Origin: Bacteroidales bacterium UBA6267
GTDB taxonomy: Bacteria; Bacteroidota; Bacteroidia; Bacteroidales; UBA1556
Direction of reading: 5' to 3'
NCBI GenBank assembly: GCA_002440745.1
Contig: DJVB01000039.1
Coordinates: 1-64,000 of the forward strand
DNA length: 64,000 nucleotides
Part shown: positions 7,078-14,236 of the stretch, piece by piece
Layout of the letters: every line of letters starts with the position of its first letter
Numbering within the stretch: position 1 is the stretch's first letter
Position numbers and translations under genes: made by a program
The notes under the pieces: model-generated
Databases searched by the model: none
The model's input: only the letters and a program-made list of their open reading frames with translations
What the model was told of the DNA's origin: nothing

Positions 7078-7299
7078 TGGGAAAAAATCCATCACATTCC
7101 AATCCGTCATTCGAATGCCCGAATGGATGAATTTATCGTAATGCCCGATCATATTTATATGATTGTGCATTTGCAAATAATGGATGAAAATGCAAATACC
7201 GGTAGATACGCCCCGCGGGGCGTATCGACACGGGGCGTATCGACACGGTGCGTTACGGACGTATCCCCAATTAATCCGCAATCCTACCCTAAAATTTAA
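7078..7299 (+). pseudogene. Decayed REP-associated tyrosine transposase (RAYT/Y1) fragment
   Basis: The plus-strand frame from 7078 reads WEKIHHIPIRHSNARMDEF then IVMPDHIYMIVHL, matching the central part of REP-associated Y1 transposases (usual form: FPNA.LDEFVVMPNHVH.I). The HUH motif is HIY instead of HIH, so a metal-binding His is lost. An in-frame stop lies just upstream; N-terminal-like sequence (NGNGKIYIEPIGK) is in another frame. The 3' part runs into a GC-rich palindrome and stops at 7299 with no catalytic Tyr helix. It is a frameshifted, truncated relic. Apart from this element nothing is seen between 6989 and 7369. Confidence 0.7.
7205..7226. repeat. Perfect 22-bp GC-rich palindrome with degenerate repeats after it
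   Basis: GATACGCCCCG and its exact reverse complement meet without a spacer. Directly after it ACACGGGGCGTATCG and ACACGGTGCGTTACG give two further, decaying half-units up to about 7255. This REP-like sequence sits within the RAYT relic, the class of enzyme that mobilises such palindromes. Confidence 0.75.
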
Positions 7300-7369
7300 C
7301 ATCTTGCTAATCATTTCACATAATTTTTATTAATAATATTGCAAAATTGTTTCGAAACAACTGCCAACC

Positions 7370-8176
7370 ATGAAAACCATGAAAATAAAAATTGCCCTCT
7401 TTGTCCTTGCTGCCCTTATATTTACGAGTTGCAAGAAAAAGGATGATACCGACAATACCCCTGTTACAGGTAAGATTGCGATTTCGTTTGAACATTTTAT
7501 CAACGACCAACCTGCGGTAGTTAACGACTATTCTTACACAAATGCGGCAGGGAATGTTTACAGTTTCTTTTTAGTTAGATATTTTATTTCAGACGTAGAA
7601 CTCTATAAATCAGATGGTACTACACTAAAAATCGATGACTGGACGGATCATTTTTATGTGGATACCGACATTCCTCATACCTTGCTGTGGAATGTTTATG
7701 ATGAAATTTCAAGTGGATACTTTGATTCGTTAAGCTTTCGATTTGGGTTTTCTGATGCGAAAAATCAGTCATTTATGTTCGTAAATCAACCTGAATCGAA
7801 TATGGTTTGGCCGGAGGAATTAGGCGGAGGCTATCATTATCTTCAATTGGAAGGAAAATGGATCGATCCAAACGGAATCAAGATTGGCTATGCTTTTCAT
7901 TTGGGACGCGGACAACATTATGACGGCTCAGGCAATCCCATACCACCTTTCATTGATAATTCTTTTCGGGTTAGTTTGCCAAATTCTGCCTTTTCTGTAA
8001 AAGCAGGGGAAACGACAAATATTGTTCTGCGAATGAACATCGAAAACTGGTTTGAGGAGCCTCATATTTACGACCATAATCAATGGGGAGGCGACATAAT
8101 GCAACAGCAACCTGCTATGCTTCTGGCTAAAGAAAATGGCTGGAATGTTTTTAGTTTTCATCTGAATAACAATTAA
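7370..8176 (+). CDS. MbnP-family copper-binding lipoprotein
   Basis: This encodes 268 aa; Met4 is an alternative start. The lipobox LIFTSC places the lipidated Cys at 21, followed by a Lys/Asp-rich tether, so it is exported and membrane-anchored. The body fits the MbnP family: an early strand region with YSFFLVRYFISDVELY, a GYHYLQLEGKW block, and the C-terminal NIENWFEEPHIYDHNQWGGDIM region. In characterised MbnP proteins a Trp is oxidised to kynurenine by the partner MbnH, creating a copper site. The partner gene starts 8 bases downstream, which supports this assignment. No methanobactin operon is visible, so a general copper role is inferred. Confidence 0.75.
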   Translation: MKTMKIKIALFVLAALIFTSCKKKDDTDNTPVTGKIAISFEHFINDQPAVVNDYSYTNAAGNVYSFFLVRYFISDVELYKSDGTTLKIDDWTDHFYVDTDIPHTLLWNVYDEISSGYFDSLSFRFGFSDAKNQSFMFVNQPESNMVWPEELGGGYHYLQLEGKWIDPNGIKIGYAFHLGRGQHYDGSGNPIPPFIDNSFRVSLPNSAFSVKAGETTNIVLRMNIENWFEEPHIYDHNQWGGDIMQQQPAMLLAKENGWNVFSFHLNNN

Positions 8177-8183
8177 TTAAGCT

Positions 8184-9293
8184 ATGAATACAAAAACTTT
8201 AAGACCGGAAATCGGGTTGGTTTTGGTTTTTTTGTTGCTCTTTTCCGCCTGCAAAAAAAAGGAAGAAGACGACATCGAAACCCATAATCCAACACCTTAT
8301 ACTTTGGAAATACCCCACGGTTTTCCGACAAATGTAAACATTCCTGAAGATAACCCGCTGACGGTGGAAGGCATCAAACTTGGCCGCTATCTCTTCTATG
8401 ACGAGCGCATGTCGGGCAAGGCCGATCAGGGAATGGGCATGAGTTGTTCAACCTGTCATCAGCAGGCCTATGCTTTCGATAATCCGGCAGGGCAAGGAAC
8501 AGGAACAACCGGCTTAAAAACCAAAAACACAGTTTTACCTCATATCAATCTTGCGTGGAATCCGGGCACTTTTGGTTGGAATGGGTCGGTAGCTTCCATT
8601 GAAGAGGATGTTTTGTTAGTAATTCCCGACCCAACCGAATTTGCATCAACCTGGCCCGATGTGATTGCAGCTATTTCGGCGGAGCCCATGTATCCGCCAA
8701 TGTTTGAAGCCGCCTTTGGATCAAAGGAAATCACTCCCGAACGAATTGCCAAAGCCATCGCTCAATTTATGCGAACAATGGTTTCGCAAGACAGTAAATT
8801 CGACAGAGTGCTGCGTAGTGAAGATAATTTTACCGAATCGGAACGGCGCGGCCTTGTACTGTTTACTACCGAAGAAGGTGCAGACTGTTTTCATTGTCAC
8901 GGAGCCCCCGGAAATCCACTTATGACAACACATTTGTTTTATAATAATGCCAAAGACACCATATTTGATACCAGTTCCGATCGCTATTCGGTTACAAATA
9001 ATCCCCGCGACATAGGAGCATACAAGGCTACAACACTTCGCAATATCGAACTTACCGGCCCATACATGCATGACGGGCGATTTCAAACTTTGGATGAAGT
9101 GATAAATTTTTACAGCGAAGGACTTTTGTATTCAGAGTATGCACATCAATTGATGCACAAAGTATATCCCCCTTATGGACAAGGTGCCATGTTAAATCCG
9201 CAAGAAAAGGCTGATTTAAAAGCATTTCTGCTGACTTTAACCGATACTGTTTTCGTAAATAATCCCGACTTATCTAATCCGTTTCAGAAATAA
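8184..9293 (+). CDS. Di-heme cytochrome c peroxidase/MauG-family lipoprotein (MbnH-like)
   Basis: This encodes 369 aa. The lipobox LFSAC puts the lipidated Cys at 23. There are two c-type heme motifs, CSTCH at 88-92 and CFHCH at 235-239, with the spacing of the bacterial cytochrome c peroxidase/MauG superfamily. The GPYMHDGRFQTLDEVI-NFY block near the C-terminus is a family hallmark. Pairing with an MbnP-like gene 8 bases upstream makes MbnH-like tryptophan oxidation the best guess; a classical peroxidase detoxifying hydrogen peroxide is the alternative. It converges on queA with 1 base between the stops. Confidence 0.85.
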   Translation: MNTKTLRPEIGLVLVFLLLFSACKKKEEDDIETHNPTPYTLEIPHGFPTNVNIPEDNPLTVEGIKLGRYLFYDERMSGKADQGMGMSCSTCHQQAYAFDNPAGQGTGTTGLKTKNTVLPHINLAWNPGTFGWNGSVASIEEDVLLVIPDPTEFASTWPDVIAAISAEPMYPPMFEAAFGSKEITPERIAKAIAQFMRTMVSQDSKFDRVLRSEDNFTESERRGLVLFTTEEGADCFHCHGAPGNPLMTTHLFYNNAKDTIFDTSSDRYSVTNNPRDIGAYKATTLRNIELTGPYMHDGRFQTLDEVINFYSEGLLYSEYAHQLMHKVYPPYGQGAMLNPQEKADLKAFLLTLTDTVFVNNPDLSNPFQK

Positions 9294-9294
9294 A

Positions 9295-10509
9295 TCAACG
9301 GACAAATAAGCAACTATCGCCATAAGATAAAAACCTAAAATCGTTTTTTAGAGCAAAATCATAAGCTTCAAGCCATTTTTCGCCATAAAATGCTGCTACG
9401 AGCAAAAGCAATGTGCTGGAGGGCTGATGAAAATTCGTAATCAAATAGTCGATAAACTTAAAGGAGTAACCAGGTGCAATAATCAACTGCGTTTGACCTT
9501 CTAAAAGTGTTTTGTCCGTAGTCTGCAGATGATTCTCCAAGATTTCGAGAGCTTCAAAAGGAGTCAATCCCATATCAGAATCATCGTAAGGAGCCCATTG
9601 ATCAATGAAAAAATCAGCATCGGGATTCTTACGAAGTTTATTGGCAAACCAAAACATAGATTCCAAAGTTCGGGTTGTTGTTGTGCCAACCGCTATAATT
9701 TTTTGATTATTAATATATTGTTTGATTTTCTGAATGGTTTCTAAGCTTATATAAACGGTCTCGGTATGCATTTCATGTTCGCCAATAATTTTTGCAGAAA
9801 CCGGTTTAAAAGTACCTGCGCCAACATCCAATGTCACAAATTCCTTTTGAATATTTTTCTTATGCAATTGCGCAAAAACGGCCTCCGTAAAATGCAATCC
9901 GGCAGTAGGTGCAGCCACGGAGCCCATTCGATTTGCATAAACAGTTTGATATCGATGGTGATCTGCATCTTCGGCCTTGCGGTTCATATATGGCGGCAAA
10001 GGTATAGCCCCAAAATGCTGAATTAAATCGGAAAAAGAAATCGCGGAGCTAGACCAGGAAAACCGAACATGATGGGAAGCGGTGCCTGAAAAAACCAAGT
10101 CGGCCCGCAACTCAACAGTTTGATTTTCAATCATAGCTATGAGAACAAGAGAGTCCGATTTCCACTTTTTAAGATTACCCACCAAACAATTCCAGATTTG
10201 AGGCTCGGTAGATGAAAAAGCCCGATCCATGTCGGTATAAGGCGAAACCGGATTAAGCAAGAAGATTTCGATACGTGCTCCGGTGCTTTTCTGAAACTGT
10301 AAACGCGCATGAATAACTTTTGTATCGTTGAAAATCATCAACGAATTTGACGGAAGATAATGGTCAATATTATAGAAAAAATCTTGTTGAATCTTATCGG
10401 AAGCAATCAGTAATTTGCTTTTATCACGCTGTTCTACAGGATATTGAGCTATCTTTTCCTTTGGTAATTCGTATTGAAAACCGGCAATATTTATATCTTT
10501 TGGATGCAT
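9295..10509 (-). CDS. queA: S-adenosylmethionine:tRNA ribosyltransferase-isomerase QueA
   Basis: This encodes 404 aa and makes epoxyqueuosine in tRNA by transferring the ribosyl group of SAM to preQ1 at the wobble position. Family motifs are visible: FQYELPKEKIAQYP at the N-terminus, FNDTKVIHARL, PPYMNRKAEDADHHRYQTVY, and the strongly conserved GSVAAPTAGLHFT block. The C-terminal TNFHQPSSTLLLLVAAF also matches. It is longer than E. coli QueA (356 aa), as in other Bacteroidota. It is transcribed alone; its -7 element ends only 4 bases before the ATG, so the mRNA may be leaderless. Confidence 0.95.
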   Translation of the reverse strand: MHPKDINIAGFQYELPKEKIAQYPVEQRDKSKLLIASDKIQQDFFYNIDHYLPSNSLMIFNDTKVIHARLQFQKSTGARIEIFLLNPVSPYTDMDRAFSSTEPQIWNCLVGNLKKWKSDSLVLIAMIENQTVELRADLVFSGTASHHVRFSWSSSAISFSDLIQHFGAIPLPPYMNRKAEDADHHRYQTVYANRMGSVAAPTAGLHFTEAVFAQLHKKNIQKEFVTLDVGAGTFKPVSAKIIGEHEMHTETVYISLETIQKIKQYINNQKIIAVGTTTTRTLESMFWFANKLRKNPDADFFIDQWAPYDDSDMGLTPFEALEILENHLQTTDKTLLEGQTQLIIAPGYSFKFIDYLITNFHQPSSTLLLLVAAFYGEKWLEAYDFALKNDFRFLSYGDSCLFVR

Positions 10510-10513
10510 GGCG

Positions 10514-10521
10514 CAAAAATA
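10514..10521 (-). promoter_or_regulatory. -7 element (TAttTTTG) of queA
   Basis: The minus strand reads TATTTTTG and the last G is 4 bases from the queA ATG. With the usual Bacteroidota spacing, transcription would begin at or next to the start codon. Confidence 0.55.
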
Positions 10522-10601
10522 AACTAAAGACTGTAACGATTTGAAATGATTAAGGATTTCGACAATGGAAGAATTATCTTAGAGTCTAAAATCAAAGAGT
10601 G

Positions 10602-10609
10602 TATATTTG
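10602..10609 (+). promoter_or_regulatory. -7 element (TAtaTTTG) before the 10668 lipoprotein gene
   Basis: Exact TAnnTTTG match about 58 bases upstream of the ATG at 10668. Confidence 0.5.
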
Positions 10610-10667
10610 CAAAACAAATTGGTCTGAATTTTGAAAAGCAAATTCCTTTTTTATCAAATTTAAGCTT

Positions 10668-11831
10668 ATGAAGAAGTTATACATTTTTGCAGTCTTAATA
10701 ATGTTTCTGGGAGCCTGCACAAGTTCCACAAAGTATTTACAACGCGGACAATACGATGCCGCCATTAACAAGTCGGTGAAAAAGCTGATGAAAAATCCGA
10801 ATAAGGAAGAAGAAATTGGCGTTTTGAAGCGTGCTTATGAAATGGCCAATCAAAAAAACAACGACAATATTCGTTCTCTTCAATACAGTGGCCAACCGGA
10901 TATTTGGGAATCCATTTTCTATAACTACGATCAAATGCGTGCGCGTCAGGAAGTTGTAGAAAGATTACCCCAGTCGATTCTCACAAAAATCAACCATGTT
11001 CATGTGGATTATAACCAACTCCGAGCCGATGCAAAAACTAAGGCTGCCGAGTTTCTATATGCCCATTCACAAGAGCTCCTCAAAAACAATAACCGCCAGG
11101 ATGCCCGAAAAGCTTACGATGAATTAGTGCGCTTGCAAAAGTTTTATCCTAACTATCCAAACGTAAGGTCATTAATGGATGAAGCCATTTTAATAGGAAC
11201 TAATAATGTGCTTTTTGTAATCCAAAACCAAACGCGGATGGTGATGCCAAAGGATTTTGAAGATGAGTTGTTGAAGATTACTTTGAAGAAATTGAATCAG
11301 CAATGGCTCAATTTCGACACCCGCGAGTCGGACGCCTTATATTACGATTATACCATTTTCCTAAACCTTAAAGCCATTGATGTTTCGCCTGAATTGGTAA
11401 AAGAATTGAGTTATGAGGAATCTTCCAGAATCCGCGATGGAGATGAGTATGTTCTCGACCAGAATGGAAATGTTATGAAAGATAGCTTAGGAAACGACAT
11501 CAAAGTCCCGAAATATACGGTTATAAAGGCTCAAATTGAAGAAGTCAGAATGGAAAAATCAGCCTTAGTACAAGGCACGGTAGATTTCTATAGTAATCGG
11601 GACGGGCAATTAATCAAAACCTTTCCTATCACCACAACCAACACATTCTTACATCGTTATGGAAGAGCTTTTGGAGATATGCGTGCAGTGAAAGCCGATA
11701 CTAAGAAGATTTTAGGATTGAAAGCAATGCCATTTCCAAATGATTTGCAGATGATTTACGACACGAATGAAGATTTGAAAAGCATAACCTTAGATATTGT
11801 GAGAAATAACAGAGGACTTTTAGTCAACTAA
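10668..11831 (+). CDS. Uncharacterised lipoprotein with TPR-like helices
   Basis: This encodes 387 aa. The lipobox MFLGAC gives a lipidated Cys at 17, so the protein is periplasmic or on the outer membrane. Residues 25-150 are helical with repeat-like patterns (YLQRGQYDAAINKSVKKLMK; RQDARKAYDELVRLQKFYPN) as in tetratricopeptide proteins. The C-terminal half is mixed alpha/beta (VQGTVDFYSNRDGQLIKTFPI) without a recognised domain. Conserved lipoproteins of this layout occur in Bacteroidota without assigned function. It is a single-gene unit with its own promoter element and a strong terminator. Confidence 0.7.
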   Translation: MKKLYIFAVLIMFLGACTSSTKYLQRGQYDAAINKSVKKLMKNPNKEEEIGVLKRAYEMANQKNNDNIRSLQYSGQPDIWESIFYNYDQMRARQEVVERLPQSILTKINHVHVDYNQLRADAKTKAAEFLYAHSQELLKNNNRQDARKAYDELVRLQKFYPNYPNVRSLMDEAILIGTNNVLFVIQNQTRMVMPKDFEDELLKITLKKLNQQWLNFDTRESDALYYDYTIFLNLKAIDVSPELVKELSYEESSRIRDGDEYVLDQNGNVMKDSLGNDIKVPKYTVIKAQIEEVRMEKSALVQGTVDFYSNRDGQLIKTFPITTTNTFLHRYGRAFGDMRAVKADTKKILGLKAMPFPNDLQMIYDTNEDLKSITLDIVRNNRGLLVN

Positions 11832-11846
11832 TCAAATTTGAGTAAA

Positions 11847-11877
11847 CAAAAAAACCAGCCTAAAAGCTGGTTTTTTT
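11847..11877. terminator. Bidirectional intrinsic terminator
   Basis: Stem AAACCAGC/GCTGGTTT with loop CTAAAA, with a run of A before it and a run of T after it. It lies between convergent genes (lipoprotein on plus, fabH on minus) and can stop both. Confidence 0.85.
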
Positions 11878-11891
11878 ATGCAATATTGAGT

Positions 11892-12893
11892 TTATTTTGG
11901 GTTATAACCCCATTTCAAATAGATTGTTCCCCATGTGAAACCTGCTCCAAAGGTAGAAAGAATCAGATTGTCGCCATATTTGAGCTGATTTTCGTAATCC
12001 CACAAGCAAAGTGGTAGAGTAGCAGCAGTAGTATTTCCGTAACGTTGAATATTTATCATTACCTTTTCTTTGACTAATCCCATCCGGTGTGCCGTAGCTT
12101 CAATGATGCGCATATTGGCTTGATGTGGAACTAAATAGGCAATGTCGTCATGCGACAGATTATGTCGTTTCATCATCTCAACGGACACATCGGCCATTTT
12201 CGAAACAGCCCATTTAAACACCGGTTGACCTTCTTGATAAATATAATGCAATCGAGAATCCACAGTTTCGTGGGATGCAGGAAGCACAGACCCTCCGGCT
12301 TTTTGATGCAGATGTTGACGACCAACGCCATCGGATAGTAGAATCTCATCCATAATTCCAACGTCTTCGGTTGTAGGCTCTAACATGACCGCGCCACTAC
12401 CATCACCAAATATTGGACTTACAGAACGGTCGGTGTAATCGACTATGGAAGACATCACTTCCGCACCGACAATCACAACTTTTTTATAAAGCCCCGAACG
12501 GACGTATTTATCACCTGTAGCCAAAGCATAAAGGAATCCGCTACATCCGGCATTAATATCAAAGCTAAACGCATTTTTGATTCCGAGCAAATCACAGATA
12601 ATATTGGCTGTGGCCGGAAAAACGTGGTCAGGTGTTACAGTGGCACAAATCAACAAATCTACATCTTCAGGTTTAGTATTTGTTTTTTCTAAAAGCTGAC
12701 CAACCGCTTTTGCTCCAAGATAAGAGCTGCCTTTACCTTCATCAGGTTTGAGTTGATGCCTTTCAGAAATGCCGATACGAGTCATAATCCACTCATCACT
12801 TGTATCGACCATCTTAGAAAGCTCGTGATTATCAAGAATATATTTTGGTAAATATCCACCAACCCCAGTTATAACTGAATGTAATTTCGTCAT
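11892..12893 (-). CDS. fabH: 3-oxoacyl-ACP synthase III (KAS III)
   Basis: This encodes 333 aa and starts type II fatty acid synthesis by condensing acetyl-CoA (or branched acyl-CoA) with malonyl-ACP. The catalytic triad is intact: Cys117 in DINAGCSGFLYA, His257 in VPHQANMRII, and Asn287 in RYGNTTAATLPL. The start at 12893 is preferred over 12923 because a -7 element (12921-12928) lies at the longer start and the family begins at this Met. It follows rpmF and a DUF177 gene in the usual order, but without plsX, which often sits between rpmF and fabH. Confidence 0.95.
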   Translation of the reverse strand: MTKLHSVITGVGGYLPKYILDNHELSKMVDTSDEWIMTRIGISERHQLKPDEGKGSSYLGAKAVGQLLEKTNTKPEDVDLLICATVTPDHVFPATANIICDLLGIKNAFSFDINAGCSGFLYALATGDKYVRSGLYKKVVIVGAEVMSSIVDYTDRSVSPIFGDGSGAVMLEPTTEDVGIMDEILLSDGVGRQHLHQKAGGSVLPASHETVDSRLHYIYQEGQPVFKWAVSKMADVSVEMMKRHNLSHDDIAYLVPHQANMRIIEATAHRMGLVKEKVMINIQRYGNTTAATLPLCLWDYENQLKYGDNLILSTFGAGFTWGTIYLKWGYNPK

Positions 12894-12920
12894 ACCTATT
12901 TCTATTAAAAAAACATTGAG

Positions 12921-12928
12921 CAAAGATA
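12921..12928 (-). promoter_or_regulatory. -7 element (TAtcTTTG) internal to the operon, before fabH
   Basis: The minus strand reads TATCTTTG 27 bases ahead of the fabH ATG at 12893. It would allow fabH expression separate from rpmF and decides the fabH start. Confidence 0.45.
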
Positions 12929-12979
12929 GACAATTGGTATTGTCGGTCTTTGCTCATGGTTTGAGTTTTAAACAGAGTT

Positions 12980-13165
12980 TTAAACCACTTTTTCCATTTC
13001 AATTGCGGGCTTACCTTTATAGTAGCCACACTCAGGACAAACTCTGTGATAAAGTACAGAAGCCCCACAGTTTGAACAGGTTGAATATGTAGGAGCCACA
13101 GCTTTGTAATGTGTCCTTCTTTTATCGCGCCGTGTTGTCGATGTCTTTCTCTTTGGATGTGCCAT
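12980..13165 (-). CDS. rpmF: 50S ribosomal protein L32
   Basis: This encodes 61 aa, full length. The start MAHPKRKTSTTRRDKRR is the typical basic L32 N-terminus. Two Cys pairs, CSNC and CPEC, form a zinc ribbon, the zinc-binding (C+) form of L32. It lies 25 bases after the DUF177 gene, a conserved pairing that ties L32 supply to 23S rRNA-linked functions of DUF177/YceD. Confidence 0.97.
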   Translation of the reverse strand: MAHPKRKTSTTRRDKRRTHYKAVAPTYSTCSNCGASVLYHRVCPECGYYKGKPAIEMEKVV

Positions 13166-13190
13166 TATTATCTATTTATAAATTAATACT

Positions 13191-13709
13191 TTAGTCGTCA
13201 AATTTTAAATCTTTCAATGCGTCCCAGCGATGATCAACCGGTTTCTGACTCGACTGCTTTTCAAGAAAGGCAATCTGCTCAGGATTACAAGAATCTGTTC
13301 CGTCTTCGTTTAGTGGGTGAACTTTGCGAATGGGAATAGATGTGAGTATGTCGTCATAAATCAGTTGCGAAATATCAACCTGACTGTCGTTTGGTGATAT
13401 AAAGATTACGTCATCATCATCACCTTCCGCTTCGCCGGTTTTGTAAACTACCGTTCGATTATACGATATGGGAAAGTCGAACTCCTCTAAACATCGGTCG
13501 CAGGGAAAGGTAATTTTTCCTGAACCTTCCATATAAAAAGTCATCAAACCCGGTCGGTAATCTAATTTCAAATTCACCTGAATATCAGTTGGATATATAT
13601 CGGGAGACTGCATTGCCTCAAAGAACTTTTGAGTGACTTGAAAGTGAAATATATGCTCACCTACACTTAGGCCTTTAAACGCAATTATGTATTCTTTCAA
13701 TTCGTTCAC
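13191..13709 (-). CDS. DUF177 (YceD-family) protein
   Basis: This encodes 172 aa. A CDRCLEEF motif (around residue 80) precedes an acidic stretch (GEAEGDDDDVIFISPNDSQVDISQL) and the DDILTSIPIRKVHPLNEDG region, which together define DUF177. Relatives are needed for 23S rRNA accumulation in plants and bacteria and are nearly always next to rpmF, as here. The C-terminal DHRWDALKDLKFDD matches the usual family end. It is the first gene of the operon with rpmF and fabH. Confidence 0.85.
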   Translation of the reverse strand: MNELKEYIIAFKGLSVGEHIFHFQVTQKFFEAMQSPDIYPTDIQVNLKLDYRPGLMTFYMEGSGKITFPCDRCLEEFDFPISYNRTVVYKTGEAEGDDDDVIFISPNDSQVDISQLIYDDILTSIPIRKVHPLNEDGTDSCNPEQIAFLEKQSSQKPVDHRWDALKDLKFDD

Positions 13710-13729
13710 CTCTATAAGATTAAGGGGTG

Positions 13730-13737
13730 CAAAATTA
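13730..13737 (-). promoter_or_regulatory. -7 element (TAatTTTG) of the DUF177-rpmF-fabH operon
   Basis: The minus strand reads TAATTTTG 20 bases before the DUF177 ATG. Confidence 0.55.
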
Positions 13738-13904
13738 TATTTTTTTCTTTTCGCCCAAACATTAGATTATACCTTTAACAAATTCTTTTTCCGTGCATCT
13801 TAAAGTCCTATTTTGAGGTGATGCGCATGACTCCAAAAGGATTTCCACAACTTACTATGTTTGAGTGCAAAACGTCCTGAATTGTAAATTTTTTAACGAC
13901 TTGA

Positions 13905-13926
13905 TTCTAAATAAGTTCTAAATAAG
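13905..13926. promoter_or_regulatory. Tandem 11-bp direct repeat upstream of the cyd promoter
   Basis: TTCTAAATAAG occurs twice back to back (13905-13915 and 13916-13926), one helical turn per unit, and ten of its bases recur at 13970-13979 between the cyd promoter elements. Spacing and place fit a dimeric activator site; the protein is unknown. The same TTCTAAATAA decamer stands upstream of two other genes (17220, 53229). The rest of the 13738-14023 gap shows only the promoter. Confidence 0.5.
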
Positions 13927-13961
13927 CATTCCATGCAATTAGGTATTAAAATACTTCTATA

Positions 13962-13994
13962 TTTGCACTTTCTAAATAATATTAACTACCTTTG
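13962..13994 (+). promoter_or_regulatory. Promoter of the cytochrome bd operon
   Basis: TTTG at 13962-13965 and TAccTTTG at 13987-13994 are 21 bases apart, matching the Bacteroidota -33/-7 layout. The predicted start is near 14000, giving a leader of about 24 bases before the DUF4492 ATG. The upstream TAtaTTTG (13958-13965) also matches a -7 element and could be a second start. Confidence 0.6.
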
Positions 13995-14023
13995 AAAATG
14001 GTGTTCTATAAAATTGAATTTCA

Positions 14024-14233
14024 ATGAATATATTTGTAAAAGTTTTCAATTTTTATTTGGAAGGTTTTAAAAACATGAAAATTGGCAAAACATTATGGCT
14101 TATTATTATTGTTAAGTTATTTATAATGTTTGTAATTTTGAAGATGTTTTTCTTCCCCAATTTTCTCAAAACCAATTTCTCGACCGATGAAGAAAGAAGC
14201 GATTATGTAATTGAACAACTCATAAATAAATAG
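14024..14233 (+). CDS. DUF4492 protein, cytochrome bd-associated
   Basis: This encodes 69 aa. It has an amphipathic start (FVKVFNFYLEGFKNM), one membrane helix (about residues 24-47), and a soluble tail ending STDEERSDYVIEQLINK. DUF4492 genes lie directly in front of cydA in many Bacteroidota and Campylobacterota; the role is unproven but likely assembly or stability of the oxidase. It is 3 bases from cydA, so cotranslated. Confidence 0.85.
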   Translation: MNIFVKVFNFYLEGFKNMKIGKTLWLIIIVKLFIMFVILKMFFFPNFLKTNFSTDEERSDYVIEQLINK

Positions 14234-14236
14234 CTT

